The notes under the pieces are model-generated. The model saw only the letters and a program-made list of their open reading frames with translations. It did not search any database and was not told the DNA's origin. A program made the translations under genes and the position numbers. 64,000 bases of DNA, from positions 1 through 64,000 of the forward strand of contig CANJTS010000003.1 in the NCBI GenBank assembly GCA_947477655.1, written 5' to 3'. The stretch comes from CAILUG01 sp903844415 (GTDB lineage: Bacteria; Pseudomonadota; Gammaproteobacteria; Pseudomonadales; Pseudohongiellaceae). Shown one piece after another: positions 17,984 to 26,884 of the stretch (positions within the stretch are counted from its first letter, which is position 1; the number at the start of each line of letters is the position of its first letter).

Positions 17984-19135
17984 GTGCCAACTCTCGATTT
18001 TGGAAAACAAGGCGGTAGCTTAGGCTCTGGCTTGGAACGCAAACGAAGCTTTTGGGAGAAATCCCACATTGATTTACCGCTGTTGTGTACCCTTGTTATA
18101 ACCCTCAGTTTTGGTCTCATGGTTCTTTATAGTGCAACCAATGGCAATTTGGTGGAAGTGCAGCGCCAGTCGCTTTTTATTGGCTTGGCATTTTGTTGTA
18201 TGGTGTGTGTGGCGCAACTGGAGGTTCGGATACTACAACTTGTTGCGCCTTGGTTGTTTTCGGCAGGTTTGGGGCTGCTGATTGCGGTGTTGTTAATAGG
18301 TGATATTTCTAATGGCGCACAACGCTGGCTTGATTTTCCGGGCTTACCACGTTTTCAACCATCCGAAATAATGAAACTAGTTGCCCCCCTTTGTGTAGCG
18401 ACTTATCTTGCCCGCAAAACTTTGCCGCCTCGATTCGGACCTGTGTTGTTTTCTCTTACCATTTTGGCATTGCCCGTAGGGCTCACCGCAAACCAACCCG
18501 ACTTGGGTACAGCCATGCTGATTGCTGTTTCAGGAATTTTTGTGCTGTTGTTGGCGGGTGTGCGCTGGAAATTTGTATTTTCCGCAATTGGGCTTGGACT
18601 ATTGGCAATACCGGCATTGTGGATTTTTTATTTACAGGATTATCAGAAGCAACGAATTTATACTTTCATCAATCCTGAAAGTGAGCCACTGGGTGCAGGC
18701 TGGAATATTATTCAGTCCAAGACTGCTATTGGTTCAGGGGGGGTGTATGGCAAAGGTTGGCTCAACGGCGTGCAATCCCGACTAGACTTTTTACCTGAGG
18801 GGCAAACCGATTTTATTGTTGCAGTGCTGGCAGAGGAGTTCGGTCTAGTGGGTGTTTTGTTTTTATTAACGCTATATATTGTGCTAATAGGACGTGGACT
18901 GTATATTGGAGCAGTGGCACAAGACCTGTTTAGTCGTTTGCTGGCAGGCAGTATTGCAATGACATTTTTTGTCTACGTGTTTATCAATGTTGGCATGGTG
19001 TGTGGCCTGTTACCAGTGGTTGGTGTCCCTTTACCTCTGGTTAGTTTGGGAGGTACCAACATAGTCACCCTATTGCTAGGTTTTGGTGTTTTGATGTCCA
19101 TCCATACCCACAAAGTTCCCCGTTTGGGGTATTGA
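17984..19135 (+). CDS. rodA: Rod shape-determining glycosyltransferase RodA
   Basis: The GTG at 17984 is preferred: CGGAG lies seven bases upstream and the protein is then 383 residues, close to the usual 370. An upstream ATG at 17900 lies inside mrdA and would add an unusual tail. This SEDS-family, multi-helix inner-membrane protein has the characteristic IKSG-like region QSKTAIGSGGVYGKGW, then LPEGQTDFIVAVLAEEFG and the C-terminal GVPLPLVSLGGT. It polymerises glycan strands for cell elongation with PBP2. The mltB gene often found after rodA in pseudomonads is absent; rlpA follows directly. Confidence 0.95.
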   Translation: MPTLDFGKQGGSLGSGLERKRSFWEKSHIDLPLLCTLVITLSFGLMVLYSATNGNLVEVQRQSLFIGLAFCCMVCVAQLEVRILQLVAPWLFSAGLGLLIAVLLIGDISNGAQRWLDFPGLPRFQPSEIMKLVAPLCVATYLARKTLPPRFGPVLFSLTILALPVGLTANQPDLGTAMLIAVSGIFVLLLAGVRWKFVFSAIGLGLLAIPALWIFYLQDYQKQRIYTFINPESEPLGAGWNIIQSKTAIGSGGVYGKGWLNGVQSRLDFLPEGQTDFIVAVLAEEFGLVGVLFLLTLYIVLIGRGLYIGAVAQDLFSRLLAGSIAMTFFVYVFINVGMVCGLLPVVGVPLPLVSLGGTNIVTLLLGFGVLMSIHTHKVPRLGY

Positions 19136-19180
19136 TCTTAGCCTGGTGAACTTAGTGGCAAACCTAGAGGTAATCCTACA

Positions 19181-20110
19181 GTGACGTTGTGGTCGCTCCT
19201 GACCAGAACCTTATTTACCTTTCTGGCTGTTATTCTGACAGCTTGTGTTTCATCTACATCAACACAAACACAAACTACTAATACAACGACTGTTGCCAAC
19301 AGTGGTCGTTATACAATTGAAAATGATATTCCAGTGCTCGAACCCATCGATTTGGACAAGGTCCGAGTGGTAGAGCCACGCGTAGAAAATCGCACTTTAG
19401 CGGGTAATAAAAGTCCGTACACAGTGAATGGAAAGAGTTATCGGATATTGGTAACAGAAGCAGGTTATACCGAGACCGGAATTGCATCTTGGTATGGGCG
19501 CAAGTTTCATGGCCATCTTACTTCCAATGGTGAAGTTTATGACATGTTTCAACTGTCGGCTGCTCATACTACATTGCCAATTCCAAGTTTTGTCAGGGTA
19601 ACAAACTTAGACAATGGTCTGAGTATTGTTGCTAGAGTTAATGATCGTGGTCCTTTTCACGAAAATCGCTTGTTGGATCTGTCGTATGCAGGCGCCGTTA
19701 TGCTCGGATATGCGGATAAGGGAACTGCTCGAGTTAAAGTCGAAGCGCTGGTACCAGGTGCCAACACAAGTTCTGCACCAGTACTTTCTTTACAACAAGA
19801 AAAACCAATTGTTCTGGATAGTGCTACACAAGAATCAATTGCTACCGAAAGGCAGTTGATTGACACAAATACGGGTGAAGACTTTTTGCAAGCAGGTGTA
19901 TTCGCCAATATTGATTCAGCTCGCAATCTAGTTGCACGCTTGGCTACCTTAACTTCCGTGCCAGTATTTATTTACGATGATATTGGCGATAAAGGAAATT
20001 TGTTGCACAAGGTAAGGATCGGCCCGCTTCACAAATCGGTGCCTATACAAACCATTATTGACAGCGTGCAGGCGGCAGGTTTGGGAACTCCATTCAAGGT
20101 AAGAATCTAG
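19181..20110 (+). CDS. rlpA: RlpA-like septal ring lytic transglycosylase lipoprotein
   Basis: The 309-residue protein begins at GTG 19181 with AGAGG ten bases upstream. A lipoprotein signal peptide ends in the lipobox LTAC. The double-psi beta-barrel domain spans about residues 100-185 (GIASWYGRKFHGHLTSNGE, then VNDRGPFHENRLLDLS, which includes the catalytic Asp and the substrate-binding residues). A C-terminal SPOR-like domain lies at about 225-305. RlpA cleaves glycan strands lacking stem peptides at division sites. It is placed between rodA and dacA. Confidence 0.93.
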   Translation: MTLWSLLTRTLFTFLAVILTACVSSTSTQTQTTNTTTVANSGRYTIENDIPVLEPIDLDKVRVVEPRVENRTLAGNKSPYTVNGKSYRILVTEAGYTETGIASWYGRKFHGHLTSNGEVYDMFQLSAAHTTLPIPSFVRVTNLDNGLSIVARVNDRGPFHENRLLDLSYAGAVMLGYADKGTARVKVEALVPGANTSSAPVLSLQQEKPIVLDSATQESIATERQLIDTNTGEDFLQAGVFANIDSARNLVARLATLTSVPVFIYDDIGDKGNLLHKVRIGPLHKSVPIQTIIDSVQAAGLGTPFKVRI

Positions 20111-20134
20111 TAGAGATTGCAGCTAGATTTTTTT
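20104..20134 (+). terminator. Weak terminator-like hairpin after rlpA
   Basis: AATCTAG (overlapping the rlpA stop codon) pairs with CTAGATT across a 12-base loop and is followed by a run of seven T. The stem is AT-rich, so it would at most attenuate transcription into dacA. Confidence 0.3.
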
Positions 20135-20153
20135 AATTTCAAAGAGGCAGAAT

Positions 20154-21491
20154 ATGCAATATTTCATAAAATATACTCCTGGCAAAATAGTTATGAGCAA
20201 AAAATTTCTTGGCAATAACTGGGCAGTATGTGCCGCGCTGTTACTCTGTCTGTCAGTACCCGTACTTCATGCCCAGGATGACCCAGGCGCTTCAGTAGCA
20301 GGACCTGCTGTTGCACCACCTGCGGAGCCAGTGGAGTCCGCTTCAGCCAATGAGCCGCAAACAAACAGGCCACAATTAAACTCGGCTGCTCCCACTGCTA
20401 CTCAACCCCTAATCACCCCTAAGCCCCCCCAAATCAATGCCACCAGTTATATTTTGATGGATGCACTCACCGGAAAAACATTGGTTGAGTACAGTTCAGA
20501 CCAACCAATGCCCCCTGCCAGTTTGACCAAAATAATGACTACATATGTGGCAGACATGGAAATAGCCGCTGGTAATATTTCACTGAACGATGAAGTTACT
20601 GTCAGTGTTAAAGCCTGGCAGGCCGAAGGTTCTAAAATGTTTATTCAGGAAGGCACCCAAGTCAGAGTGGAAGACCTCATGCGTGGCATTATCATCCAGT
20701 CAGGTAACGATGCGAGTATCGCGCTGGCGGAACATATAGCAGGTAGTGAAGAGGCATTCGCTGATCTGATGAATCAACATGCAAAACAACTTGGCATGAG
20801 CAACAGTAATTTTCTCAATGCTTCAGGATTGCCTGATCCAAATCACAAGATGTCTGCACACGACCTTGCCACCCTAGCTAGGACCATCATTACGCGTTTT
20901 CCTGAGCAGTACAAAATTTACGGCGAGAGGGAGTTTACCTACAACAATATTCGTCAACCCAATCGTAATAGTCTGTTGTTCACTGATCGCACTGTGGATG
21001 GTATGAAGACGGGTTTCACTGATGATGCAGGTTATTGCTTGGTTGCTTCTTCGGTGCGGGATGGCATACGTTTGATAGCAGTCATTCTGGGTGCCGACTC
21101 GACCGATGCAAGAGCGATCGAAGCGCAAAAATTACTGACCTACGGATTTCGTTTTTTCGAAAATTATCAACTGTTCAGTACTAATCAAGTATTGGCAAAT
21201 AGCCAGGTCTGGTCGGGTAAAACTGATAACGTGAACATTGGCATAAAAGACGCCATGATTGTTACCATTCCTCGTGGTCAGGCGGAGATGCTAGAGACTG
21301 TGCTAGATCTCGAACAGGATTTACGTGCGCCAATCGTGGCTGGTCAGGTTCTAGGCAAGGTTCGCGTTAGTCTGGGTGAAGAAGTTTTATACGATGGACA
21401 AGTTGTTGCCATGCATGATGTTGAACTTGGCAGTTGGATCAAGCGATTCATGGATTGGTTACAACTGTTCTTCCTTTCTTTGTTCGGCTGA
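20154..21491 (+). CDS. dacA: D-alanyl-D-alanine carboxypeptidase (PBP5/6 type)
   Basis: The 445-residue protein has a signal peptide (about residues 15-41, ending LHAQ) and the three active-site motifs Ser123-x-x-Lys126 (ASLTK), Ser183-Gly-Asn (SGND) and Lys285-Thr-Gly. A C-terminal amphipathic helix (SWIKRFMDWLQLFF) docks it to the inner membrane. It trims the terminal D-Ala of peptidoglycan stem peptides. Unusual is a segment of about 50 residues rich in Pro, Ala and Glu (about 42-93) between the signal peptide and the catalytic domain, making the protein longer than E. coli PBP5. AAAGAGG precedes the start. Confidence 0.94.
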   Translation: MQYFIKYTPGKIVMSKKFLGNNWAVCAALLLCLSVPVLHAQDDPGASVAGPAVAPPAEPVESASANEPQTNRPQLNSAAPTATQPLITPKPPQINATSYILMDALTGKTLVEYSSDQPMPPASLTKIMTTYVADMEIAAGNISLNDEVTVSVKAWQAEGSKMFIQEGTQVRVEDLMRGIIIQSGNDASIALAEHIAGSEEAFADLMNQHAKQLGMSNSNFLNASGLPDPNHKMSAHDLATLARTIITRFPEQYKIYGEREFTYNNIRQPNRNSLLFTDRTVDGMKTGFTDDAGYCLVASSVRDGIRLIAVILGADSTDARAIEAQKLLTYGFRFFENYQLFSTNQVLANSQVWSGKTDNVNIGIKDAMIVTIPRGQAEMLETVLDLEQDLRAPIVAGQVLGKVRVSLGEEVLYDGQVVAMHDVELGSWIKRFMDWLQLFFLSLFG

Positions 21492-21503
21492 TGGTTTGCT
21501 GTA

Positions 21504-21773
21504 ATGGACGAAGAATTTAATGCAAAAATTACATATCCATGTCCTTATCCCATCAAAGTGATGGGGTTGCAGGAAACAGGTTTTGTTGCCTGTATTCTGG
21601 CGATCATTCAGCGCCACGACACTACCATCACACTCGCCAATCTTGCTTATCGAGAAAGTCGCAATGGAAAATATCTTGCGATCAATTTCAGCATCACAGC
21701 GACTGGTGTAGAGCAAATTAGTGCCTTGTTTGAAGACTTGAAGGCGAGCGGCAGAGTGGCCATGGTACTTTGA
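21504..21773 (+). CDS. ybeD: YbeD/DUF493 family protein
   Basis: The 89-residue protein has the family layout: YPCPYPIKVMG near residue 10, then a ferredoxin-like alpha/beta fold with SRNGKYLAINFSITATG and a C-terminal RVAMVL. YbeD resembles ACT-type regulatory domains, but its function remains open. The fixed position between dacA and lipB suggests a link to lipoate synthesis or simple co-expression. The gene lies 12 bases after dacA and 15 before lipB. Confidence 0.92.
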   Translation: MDEEFNAKITYPCPYPIKVMGLQETGFVACILAIIQRHDTTITLANLAYRESRNGKYLAINFSITATGVEQISALFEDLKASGRVAMVL

Positions 21774-21788
21774 ACGTATTTTTTAAAA

Positions 21789-22418
21789 ATGAGTGAGCAA
21801 ACGTCAACTTGTCTTGTTCGTGAGCTTGGTGTTACCGAGTATCTTCCCGTTTGGGAGGCGATGAAGACGTTTACCCAGCAACGATCTGCAATTACAGTTG
21901 ATGAGTTGTGGGTACTGCAACATCATCCGGTTTTTACTCTAGGTCAAGTTGGCTTAACTGAGCACATACTCGATTCCCAAACTATTCCGATTATCAAAAC
22001 CGATCGGGGTGGGCAAGTGACCTATCATGGTCCAGGGCAATTAATTGTCTATTTTTTGTTGGATGTGCGCCGTCGTAACTTTGGTGTGCGTACCTTGGTC
22101 GACATAATTGAAAAAAGTGTCATAGAGGTGTTGGGTACATTTGACATTGAGGGAAGCTTACTCAAGGGCGCCCCTGGTGTTTATGTGAATGATAAAAAAA
22201 TTGCGGCATTGGGTTTGCGTATTCGGAAAGGTTGTTCACTGCATGGGCTAAGTCTGAATATTGATATGAATTTGACCCCATTTTCCCAGATAAACCCCTG
22301 TGGTTATCCAGGCTTGCAAATCACCCAATTACGTGAGCATGTCCATAAAAAATTCCCATCATTGTTAGTGGAAACACAACAAAGACTGATAGAGGTCTTA
22401 CAAAGTCGCCTGCTATAA
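21789..22418 (+). CDS. lipB: Octanoyl-[acyl carrier protein]:protein N-octanoyltransferase
   Basis: A 209-residue protein with the LipB signature RGGQVTYHGPGQ (73-84), catalytic Lys137 in KKIAALGLR and catalytic Cys171 in NPCGYPG. It transfers octanoate from acyl carrier protein to the lipoyl domains of pyruvate and 2-oxoglutarate dehydrogenases and the glycine cleavage H protein. lipA follows 32 bases later and inserts the sulfurs. Confidence 0.96.
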   Translation: MSEQTSTCLVRELGVTEYLPVWEAMKTFTQQRSAITVDELWVLQHHPVFTLGQVGLTEHILDSQTIPIIKTDRGGQVTYHGPGQLIVYFLLDVRRRNFGVRTLVDIIEKSVIEVLGTFDIEGSLLKGAPGVYVNDKKIAALGLRIRKGCSLHGLSLNIDMNLTPFSQINPCGYPGLQITQLREHVHKKFPSLLVETQQRLIEVLQSRLL

Positions 22419-22450
22419 TTCGACCACTTCCATTTTTTATTTGAAATTTT

Positions 22451-23416
22451 ATGTCCACAATCATAATTAGTGACGCTCCAGGCAAATCTGTAATTCAAGG
22501 TGAGAAATTGCGTGGTGCCGAAAAAGTAGCGCGCATTCCAATCAAGATCATTCCTACTGTGGAGTTGCCGAAAAAACCCACATGGATCAGAGTGCGCATG
22601 GGTAACTCTGCGAAGGTAGATCACATCAAACAAACTTTACGCAAACATAAATTACATTCCGTTTGTGAAGAAGCTTCTTGTCCCAATTTAGGCGAATGCT
22701 TCAGCGGTGGTACTGCAACTTTTATGATCATGGGTGATATTTGCACCCGTCGCTGCCCATTTTGTGATGTTGGACATGGTCGTCCTAATCCGTTGCAGGC
22801 AAACGAACCATTGGAGCTTGCCACAGCAATTGCCGAGATGGGGCTCACCTACGTTGTGATCACTTCTGTAGATCGTGACGATTTACGCGACGGCGGCGCA
22901 GATCATTTTGCACGTTGCATTAACGAAACAAGACGGCTAAATCCAGGCATAAAACTAGAAATTCTGGTGCCGGATTTTCGCGGGCGTGGTGATATCGCCT
23001 TAAAAATTCTCGCTCTTACCAGCCCGGATGTGTTCAATCACAATCTCGAAACTGTACCCTCCCTGTACAAAAAAGTACGTCCAGGTTCTGACTATCAATG
23101 GTCTTTAAACCTGTTAAAACAATACAAGGAGATGGCCCCTTCGGTAATTACAAAATCTGGCATCATGGTTGGCGTGGGGGAAACCAAGGAAGAAGTCATC
23201 AACACCTTGCAGGATTTGCAAGCGCACCACATTGATATGGTGACTATCGGCCAATATCTGCAACCCAGTCGTAATCATTTGCCGGTTGATCGTTTTGTAC
23301 ATCCCGATGAATTTGCCGAATATAAACGGATTGGAGACGAACTAGGATTTCGTAATGTGGCTAGTGGGCCTATGGTGCGTTCTTCATACCATGCCGACAA
23401 ACAAGCGGGTATTTGA
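22451..23416 (+). CDS. lipA: Lipoyl synthase
   Basis: A 321-residue radical SAM enzyme. The auxiliary cluster cysteines are Cys72, Cys77 and Cys83 (C-x4-C-x5-C). The radical SAM cluster is Cys98, Cys102 and Cys105 (CTRRCPFC). The C-terminal RSSYHA holds the serine ligand of the auxiliary cluster. It inserts two sulfur atoms into protein-bound octanoate. Its last 33 bases overlap the 3' end of holA on the other strand, so the two messages are antisense to each other there. Confidence 0.97.
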   Translation: MSTIIISDAPGKSVIQGEKLRGAEKVARIPIKIIPTVELPKKPTWIRVRMGNSAKVDHIKQTLRKHKLHSVCEEASCPNLGECFSGGTATFMIMGDICTRRCPFCDVGHGRPNPLQANEPLELATAIAEMGLTYVVITSVDRDDLRDGGADHFARCINETRRLNPGIKLEILVPDFRGRGDIALKILALTSPDVFNHNLETVPSLYKKVRPGSDYQWSLNLLKQYKEMAPSVITKSGIMVGVGETKEEVINTLQDLQAHHIDMVTIGQYLQPSRNHLPVDRFVHPDEFAEYKRIGDELGFRNVASGPMVRSSYHADKQAGI

Positions 23417-24409
23417 TAGTCCTAGCACTACGCTAGCCAGTTCGTCCCAAGGTTGAAAATCTAACAATCCTTTTACTGATTGATCTACTCGACGAGCAAG
23501 CTCCAATAAAGCCTGCAAAGAACGTTGATCATGTTTTTTCAATGCGGCCGATACTAGTTGTGTGCGATTACTCCAAACTCGATGGCTCTGCAACACTGCT
23601 TGTATATTTTGACCTTGTTCAATTGCAGAAAGCATCATTGCAAGGCCACGAATCTCCTTGCACAACATACTCATCACCATCAAGCACTCTTCACCTTCGG
23701 CCCGTAGATGCGCCAGAATTTTTAATGCCCGCGAGGAGTTGCCTACTAGGCATGCATCAATCATGTCGAACACGGTAAAGCGCGAACTATCGGCCACTGC
23801 AGCTATTATTGTTTGGGTGTCTAGATGGGTGGCAGAAGTGAGTAAACGTAGTTTTTCTATTTCTTGCACTGCGGCGAGTAAATTGCCCTCAACCCGTTCT
23901 ATCAAAAGCTGCACCGCATTTTGATCTGCAGTAAATCCGTGTTGTTGCAGGCGTCCAATTATCCATTGTGGTAGTTGTTGTTCGGAGATGGGCCATATTT
24001 GACAAAACACGGCCTTACTTTCTAGCGCTTTGAACCACTTTGTTGCTTGCGATGTCTTGTCTATTTTCCCTGAGGTCAGTAACAACAAATTATCCGGGTT
24101 GGGATTAGTGAGGTAAGCTTCAAGTCCAGTACGTGCTTCTTCGTCTATTTTTTCTGTTCTGATGCGCAAGTCCAGCAGTTTTCGTTCTGCAAATAGTGAC
24201 AAGGAATTGCTGGCTGCCAGTAGTTGGTTCCAGTCAAAACTTTTACCAGCATCAATCACTTCACGTTCGGTATAACCCTGGGTGCGGGCAAATTTGCGCA
24301 CGGCATCACAGCTTTCCTGTACAAGCAAAGGTTCATCCCCACTAATCCATACCAGCGGCAGTTGAAGTTGTTTGAGGCGTATGGATAGTTGGTCGGCTTT
24401 TATAATCAT
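23384..24409 (-). CDS. holA: DNA polymerase III delta subunit
   Basis: The 341-residue length fits HolA. It shows LPLVWISGDEPLLVQE near the start, then FDWNQLLAASNSLSLFAERKLL in reduced form, and the family's QQLPQWI and VEGNLLAAVQEIEKL segments. It opens the beta sliding clamp as part of the clamp loader. In E. coli and Pseudomonas it directly follows lptE; here lptE is 16 kb away, which marks an insertion on the lptE side. The start is ATG at 24409. It converges on lipA with a 33-base overlap. Confidence 0.92.
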   Translation of the reverse strand: MIIKADQLSIRLKQLQLPLVWISGDEPLLVQESCDAVRKFARTQGYTEREVIDAGKSFDWNQLLAASNSLSLFAERKLLDLRIRTEKIDEEARTGLEAYLTNPNPDNLLLLTSGKIDKTSQATKWFKALESKAVFCQIWPISEQQLPQWIIGRLQQHGFTADQNAVQLLIERVEGNLLAAVQEIEKLRLLTSATHLDTQTIIAAVADSSRFTVFDMIDACLVGNSSRALKILAHLRAEGEECLMVMSMLCKEIRGLAMMLSAIEQGQNIQAVLQSHRVWSNRTQLVSAALKKHDQRSLQALLELARRVDQSVKGLLDFQPWDELASVVLGLSNTRLFVGMV

Positions 24410-24779
24410 GTGGCGATTCAGGGTATCTTTGGAAAGCAGGATGTATATTGGAGAGACAGTTGGTTCTGCGACTAAACTATAGTTTACACGTCAGTAAAAG
24501 AGGATTCGAGCGCTGTAGCAACCTTACATGCGGCCCAAAATTACCAAAGCTGAAATTTTCTATTGGCATAATTTTACTCATTTTAATTCTTCTGGCTAGG
24601 CAACCGGCCACGCTTGCTAAGCGCAGTTAAAAGTGTTTATTCAAAAAAGTTTGTGAGATACAACAAGTCAGAAGACTTTACCCGCTACGACTGCTTGTGC
24701 GTTTTATACACTAAAGTCCTTGTTTTTATTAGAATTTCCACTATACTGCGCGCCCTTTGTCGCCAGAGTCATACACTTC
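24410..24779. other. Divergent promoter region between holA and deaD
   Basis: These 370 bases separate divergently transcribed genes. A short plus-strand frame of 60 codons at 24448-24630 has a hydrophobic stretch but no ribosome binding site or family resemblance, so I do not call it a gene. A plausible promoter for the helicase lies at the right end. No terminator or repeat was seen. Confidence 0.5.
24720..24747 (+). promoter_or_regulatory. Sigma-70-like promoter of the DEAD-box helicase
   Basis: TTGTTT (24720-24725) and TATACT (24742-24747) are separated by 16 bases. Transcription would begin near 24754, about 26 bases before the ATG at 24780. The in-frame ATG-like start at 24720 lies inside this promoter, supporting 24780 as the true start. 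Confidence 0.55.
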
Positions 24780-26879
24780 ATGAACTCCACTCCCAACAGT
24801 ACCTTTAGTGATCTGGCTCTGTCTGCCGAAGTATTTCAGGCATTGGAAAAAGTTGGTTATGAAAAGCCATCACCTATTCAATCCCTTACTATTCCCTTGC
24901 TGCTGGCCGGCAAGGATGTAATCGGCCAGGCGCAGACAGGCACTGGCAAAACAGCAGCCTTTGCATTGCCCCTTCTTAGTCAACTCGACATCAGTCAAAA
25001 AACACCACAGGTACTAGTGCTAGCTCCTACCAGAGAACTGGCCATACAGGTTGCCGAGGCTTTCCAGACCTATGCTTCCTTTATTAAAGGTTTTCAGGTG
25101 TTGCCGGTATATGGTGGGCAGGATTTTCGCGGGCAATTGAATGCTCTTAAACGTGGTACTCATGTCATTGTCGGTACCCCTGGCAGGGTGATGGATCATA
25201 TGCGCCGTGGCACATTAGATCTGAGCGGGTTAAAAACTATCGTACTCGATGAGGCGGACGAAATGTTGCGCATGGGTTTCATTGACGACGTCCAATGGAT
25301 TTTGGAACAAGCTCCTGAAAAAAGACAGATTGCTTTGTTTTCCGCCACCATGCCCGCGCCCATCCGCAAAATTGCGACGCAACATTTACATGAACCTGAA
25401 CATGTTTCCATCGAAGTAAAAACCGTTACTGCCGAAACCATTCGCCAGCGTTATTGGCCGGTACGCGGAATCAATAAACTAGATGCGCTAACACGTATAC
25501 TGGAAGCAGAAGAATTCACCGCCATGCTAGTGTTTGTGCGCACCAAAACCGCTACGGTGGAGCTTGCCGACAGACTATCCGCCCGAGGGTTTGCAGCTTC
25601 TGCAATCAATGGTGATATGTCACAGCAGTTGCGTGAAAGTACTATCGACAAATTACGCAATGGCAAACTTGAAATTCTGGTTGCTACAGATGTGGCTGCG
25701 CGTGGCCTTGATGTAGAACGAATCAGTCATGTTATCAATTACGACATCCCTTACGATGTGGAAACCTATATTCATCGCATTGGTCGCACCGGTCGTGCTG
25801 GCAGAGAAGGTGACGCCATTTTGTTTTTGGCGCCACGAGAACAACGCATGCTTATCGCTATTGAACGTGCCACTCGTAAAAAAATAGAGATGATGGAATT
25901 ACCTTCCACTGATCTTATCAACGATCGCCGCACATCAAAATTCATGCAACAAATTACAGATACTTTAGCCGCTGGCGGACTGTCCCAATATCTGCAATTA
26001 ATTCAGAAATTTGAGTTGGAACAAAATATACCAGCGCAGGAAATAGCTGCAGCTTTGGCGCGTTTGTTGCAAGGTGACAATGCTTTGTTTCTGGAAAAAA
26101 CGAAAGAACAGCCGCAAGAAAAATTCCGTGAACGTAGCGAATCCGGTGCTGAACCCGAATGGAAACAACGCAAAGAAAGACAACCACGAGAAACTAGAAG
26201 TCACGAAGGCAAAAGCAAAGAATGGAATGCAAACTCAGAAGATGGTGGCAGCAGGCCCGAGCGTACTCGCAGTCGCCGCCCTAGTGAGTCTAATGCTGTT
26301 GAGGCAGGTATGACTCGTTACCGCATAGAAGTTGGCAATATTCACGAAGTGAAACCTGGAAATATAGTGGGCGCGATCGCCAATGAGGCAGGCATTAGCA
26401 GTCAGCACATCGGCCGTATCAATATTTTTGATGATTATTCATTGGTGGACTTACCGGAAGGCATGCCGAAAGAAACTTTTATGCATTTGAAAAGGGTGTG
26501 GGTAGGAAAACAACAGATGAATATCAGCAGGGTTGATGGTGGTAAAGCATCGGTCAATGTTAAAGAATCTGATTTCGTAAAAACACCCCACAGTGAGGGT
26601 GCAGATTATTCCAATGGTGTAAAACCAGAGTTTAAAAAAGATAAAAAGTCGGAATTCAATAAAGAAAAAAAATCCGAGTTTCACAAGGATAAAAAACCAT
26701 ACTTCAATTCTGGTTTCAAAAAAGACGGCAAACCTGAGTTTAAGAAAAATCTTAAGCCAGAGTTCAAGAAAGCTAAGAGCAGTGAATTCAGTAAAGATTC
26801 CCGACCTGGGTTTAGTGCAACTGCCGGGGCGCCCAAAAAACCAAGACTAAAAAAACCCAAGCCCCCTGTTATTGATTAG
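24780..26879 (+). CDS. deaD: DEAD-box ATP-dependent RNA helicase (DeaD/CsdA-like)
   Basis: The product is 699 residues. The helicase core contains the Q motif, AQTGTGKT, PTRELA, LDEADEML, SAT, and HRIGRTGRAGREG. A DbpA-type RNA-binding domain follows (YRIEVGNIHEVKPGNIVGAI to KRVWVGKQ). It unwinds RNA, typically in ribosome assembly and cold adaptation. The C-terminal ~90 residues are an extremely lysine-rich tail with repeated units of the type x-E-F-x-K-x-K-K, probably an RNA-binding disordered region. A charged linker of Glu/Arg precedes the RNA-binding domain. The protein is longer than E. coli DeaD (629). It ends five bases before a convergent gene. Confidence 0.93.
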   Translation: MNSTPNSTFSDLALSAEVFQALEKVGYEKPSPIQSLTIPLLLAGKDVIGQAQTGTGKTAAFALPLLSQLDISQKTPQVLVLAPTRELAIQVAEAFQTYASFIKGFQVLPVYGGQDFRGQLNALKRGTHVIVGTPGRVMDHMRRGTLDLSGLKTIVLDEADEMLRMGFIDDVQWILEQAPEKRQIALFSATMPAPIRKIATQHLHEPEHVSIEVKTVTAETIRQRYWPVRGINKLDALTRILEAEEFTAMLVFVRTKTATVELADRLSARGFAASAINGDMSQQLRESTIDKLRNGKLEILVATDVAARGLDVERISHVINYDIPYDVETYIHRIGRTGRAGREGDAILFLAPREQRMLIAIERATRKKIEMMELPSTDLINDRRTSKFMQQITDTLAAGGLSQYLQLIQKFELEQNIPAQEIAAALARLLQGDNALFLEKTKEQPQEKFRERSESGAEPEWKQRKERQPRETRSHEGKSKEWNANSEDGGSRPERTRSRRPSESNAVEAGMTRYRIEVGNIHEVKPGNIVGAIANEAGISSQHIGRINIFDDYSLVDLPEGMPKETFMHLKRVWVGKQQMNISRVDGGKASVNVKESDFVKTPHSEGADYSNGVKPEFKKDKKSEFNKEKKSEFHKDKKPYFNSGFKKDGKPEFKKNLKPEFKKAKSSEFSKDSRPGFSATAGAPKKPRLKKPKPPVID

Positions 26880-26884
26880 ACAGG

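Noticed and set aside
24448..24630. 60-codon frame with a hydrophobic stretch between holA and deaD
   Set aside because: No ribosome binding site, no recognisable family; the hydrophobic run is explained by AT-rich spacer DNA.
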